Below the pieces are notes generated by a model, which saw only the letters and a program-made list of their open reading frames with translations, was not told where the DNA came from and did no database searches. This document shows, piece by piece, positions 49,901-64,000 of a stretch of 64,000 nucleotides of DNA (its first letter is position 1; every line of letters begins with the position of its first letter). The DNA is from Eleginops maclovinus (taxonomy: Eukaryota > Chordata > Actinopteri > Perciformes > Eleginopidae). A program made the translations under genes and the position numbers. The DNA lies in NCBI RefSeq assembly GCF_036324505.1, contig NC_086366.1, positions 16,570,927 through 16,634,926 on the forward strand, written 5' to 3'.

Positions 49901-50851
49901 CTCACACTGGGACATGTGCTTGAGGTGTGTGGCCCTCGCCTGGACAATGCTGCGGGCCTGGCGGCACGTTTGGGCATCAGGTCAGTCCGAGTGACCGGCC
50001 TCCTGCTGAGTGGGTGGAAACAGCAGCTCAGCGACCCAGAACTGGCACTGGCTGTTGCTTTCTGTAACGGACTTACTGAACCAAATGAAAATGACTCTTT
50101 TCCAGAGATACTTTGTGTTCCTGACGTCACATGTGATAGTTTTCTGTTAAGGTTTAATAATGTCACTGATTTTAAGTTTAGCACCATGTCCAACAAAAGG
50201 ATGTATTATTTAATGACCAAAGTGTTAAACCAGAGCAGACTGCAGGGCCGAGTGGACACCCGGTGGAGAGCCCACCTGGCCCTGACTGAGACTCAGAGGC
50301 CTGAGTGGAGATCGCTGTACAAGCCCCCGCTGACAAAGAGGCTGGGGGATCTACAGTGGAGGATTCTGCACGGCGCGGTTGCTGTCAATGCCTTTGTTTC
50401 AGTGATCAACCCGGCTGTTTCTGACACCTGTCCGTTCTGTGACCAAAGGGAAACCATCTTCCACTGTTTCTCAGAATGTGATCGACTCCTTTGTCTCTTT
50501 CAGTTACTGACCCAGATGTTTGTTTTGTTTGGTGAGGTTTTTTCCCCCCAAGTGTTTATCCTTGGGTACAGGTACACCCAGAAACAAAAGGTGAAATGTC
50601 AGCTCCTGAATTTTTTGTTGGGCCAGGCCAAAATGGCCATCTACCTCAGCAGGAGAAATAAAGTTGGGGCCTCGATGGCCTGTAATGCTGTACTGATTTT
50701 CAAATGCATGGTGAGAGCGAGGGTCAAAACTGATTTCAATTATTTTCGTCTGACAGAAAATGTGGGGGAGTTTCAAAACATGTGGTGCTTTAAAAATGCT
50801 TTGGTTTCAGTGGAGAATGATGAGCTGGTTTTCAATCAATTCCTGAATTGA
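46964..50851 (+). pseudogene. LINE ORF2: endonuclease and reverse transcriptase, one nonsense codon
   Basis: Starting from MGDIKLGSLNINGARG at 46964, 1295 residues with one TAG at 49130-49132; the frame continues unbroken after it. An apurinic-type endonuclease occupies about the first 235 residues (FLQETHS, YAPSVG, GGDFNC, RLDRVYC and SDHS at about 229). The reverse transcriptase has GKAPGIDGLPADFYK, LLPKKGD, NWRPVSLL, ISLDQEKAFDRV, GVRQGCSLSG and the catalytic YADD at residues 697-700. A C-terminal zinc motif CPFCDQRETIFHCFSEC lies near residue 1155. The frame is open further upstream to ATG 46874, which would add a 30-residue hydrophobic leader. Confidence 0.93.
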
Positions 50852-50950
50852 AGTTGTTTTGAATTGTTTTTTTGTTTTGAATTGTTTTTTGTTTCTAATG
50901 TGGAGTGTTTAATTTATCTGTGAATAAAAGTGGTTTGAAAAATCAAAATC

Positions 50951-63170
<12,220 letters not shown>

Positions 63171-64000
63171 CTAGGGAGGGTGAGAGGAGGAGAGAAAAGT
63201 CAAGGACAAACAGAAAGGAGGATAAGGAAATGCTTTGATCACATAACAATCAACTGGCCTCAAAACAGGTCTTTAAATCAATGCTGTTGTTTTGCCTAAT
63301 AAGATGCTATGTATTGACTTCCTTTGCTATTTATCAGGGAAAACAAAAGACAAGCACCATAACAACGATAAAAACTGCTCCCACGCTCCATGGGTTGAAT
63401 CCAATTGTATTGACTGCAGAAGTCCTGAAAAACATCTTGCTGTGGCTTCTGTTGACAGGTAGAATCATTTATCTGTAGAGGTTTCTCTTTGCCGCAGTAC
63501 CATCCAGACACATCTCCTGCTTATTTGTTTTGCGCTAACACTGTAGGAAAATTAAACATTTCCCTAGGGACCTGCTCATCACACATCATGGAAAAACGCG
63601 TTATTCCCTTTGATACAGAATCACATAGGTAGAAATGGAAATGTATGTTTCGGCATTGTATTTCTTTATATATATTATTATTCTGTATTTAAAATGTCTA
63701 CTTGTGGATATCATTCTTGTTTATTTGTTGTATGTATATTTTTAAGTTATGTGTCATCATGTCACTCTCTTTCTTTGAGAACACTCTAACTGTCTCCCTC
63801 TTCCTACCTGTGTTATGAAACTCAGTGTTTCTTCTAGCCAGACTCTAGAGAGTGCTCATTATTCTGTTACCAAGACCTTGTTGTTGCTGTGGCTCTTGAC
63901 TCATCTCTGAATGAGCCACTCTATTCTACCACTGTGTTGCACAGCGTAAAAGTAATGTAATCTATATATTTTTTTCAGTGACTATCAAGTGCTAAAGTAG
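63171..64000 (-). other. pitpnm3: Intron of pitpnm3
   Basis: Upstream of the first visible exon, whose acceptor is CCCTCCCTAG just above 63170. No further exon was recognised before the window ends. Confidence 0.6.

Overview
The window is nuclear DNA from a ray-finned (teleost) fish. It has compact GT-AG genes with vertebrate proteins, long CA/TG, TC and TA microsatellites, a tRNA-derived SINE, a Tx1-type LINE, a BEL/Pao retrotransposon and hAT and Harbinger DNA transposons. No single feature names the species. Exon models were built by eye from splice signals, reading-frame phase and homology; every model closes in frame.

Layout of host genes. (1) 257-4386, plus strand: the last nine coding exons of a sodium-coupled citrate/dicarboxylate transporter, closest to SLC13A5; its first exons lie before the window. 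(2) 9462-20225, plus strand: a complete 17-exon MATE (SLC47A) multidrug and toxin extruder, gene A. (3) 20748-24697, minus strand: a second complete 17-exon SLC47A gene, B, tail to tail with A. (4) 28704-33652, minus strand: a third SLC47A gene, C, in tandem with B. B and C share every exon boundary, and some of their introns are almost identical, which suggests recent gene conversion. (5) 56652-63170, minus strand: the last nine coding exons of a PITPNM3-type phosphatidylinositol-transfer protein. SLC13A5 and PITPNM3 are also close neighbours on human 17p13, so the frame is conserved synteny with three MATE genes lying between them.

Mobile DNA. Between MATE gene C and pitpnm3 are a young full-length BEL/Pao element (36952-43355, 5-bp target duplication, LTRs differing by about four substitutions plus one indel) and a full-length Tx1-clade LINE (about 44316-50954) sitting inside a (TC)n microsatellite. 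The LINE ORF1 is interrupted by a 707-bp Harbinger-type element with a 3-bp target duplication, and its ORF2 carries one nonsense codon. A 1.6-kb hAT element lies in intron 8 of gene A, a solo LTR in intron 1 of gene C, and a SINE at the very end of the gene C reading frame, where it supplies the stop codon.

The most interesting points are the microsatellite-targeted LINE with its nested Harbinger, the SINE-derived stop codon, the mosaic identity of MATE genes B and C with an orphan exon-1 copy, the two long (TG)n tracts at splice sites of pitpnm3, and a 35-glycine tract at the end of pitpnm3. I saw no wholly new biological system here.
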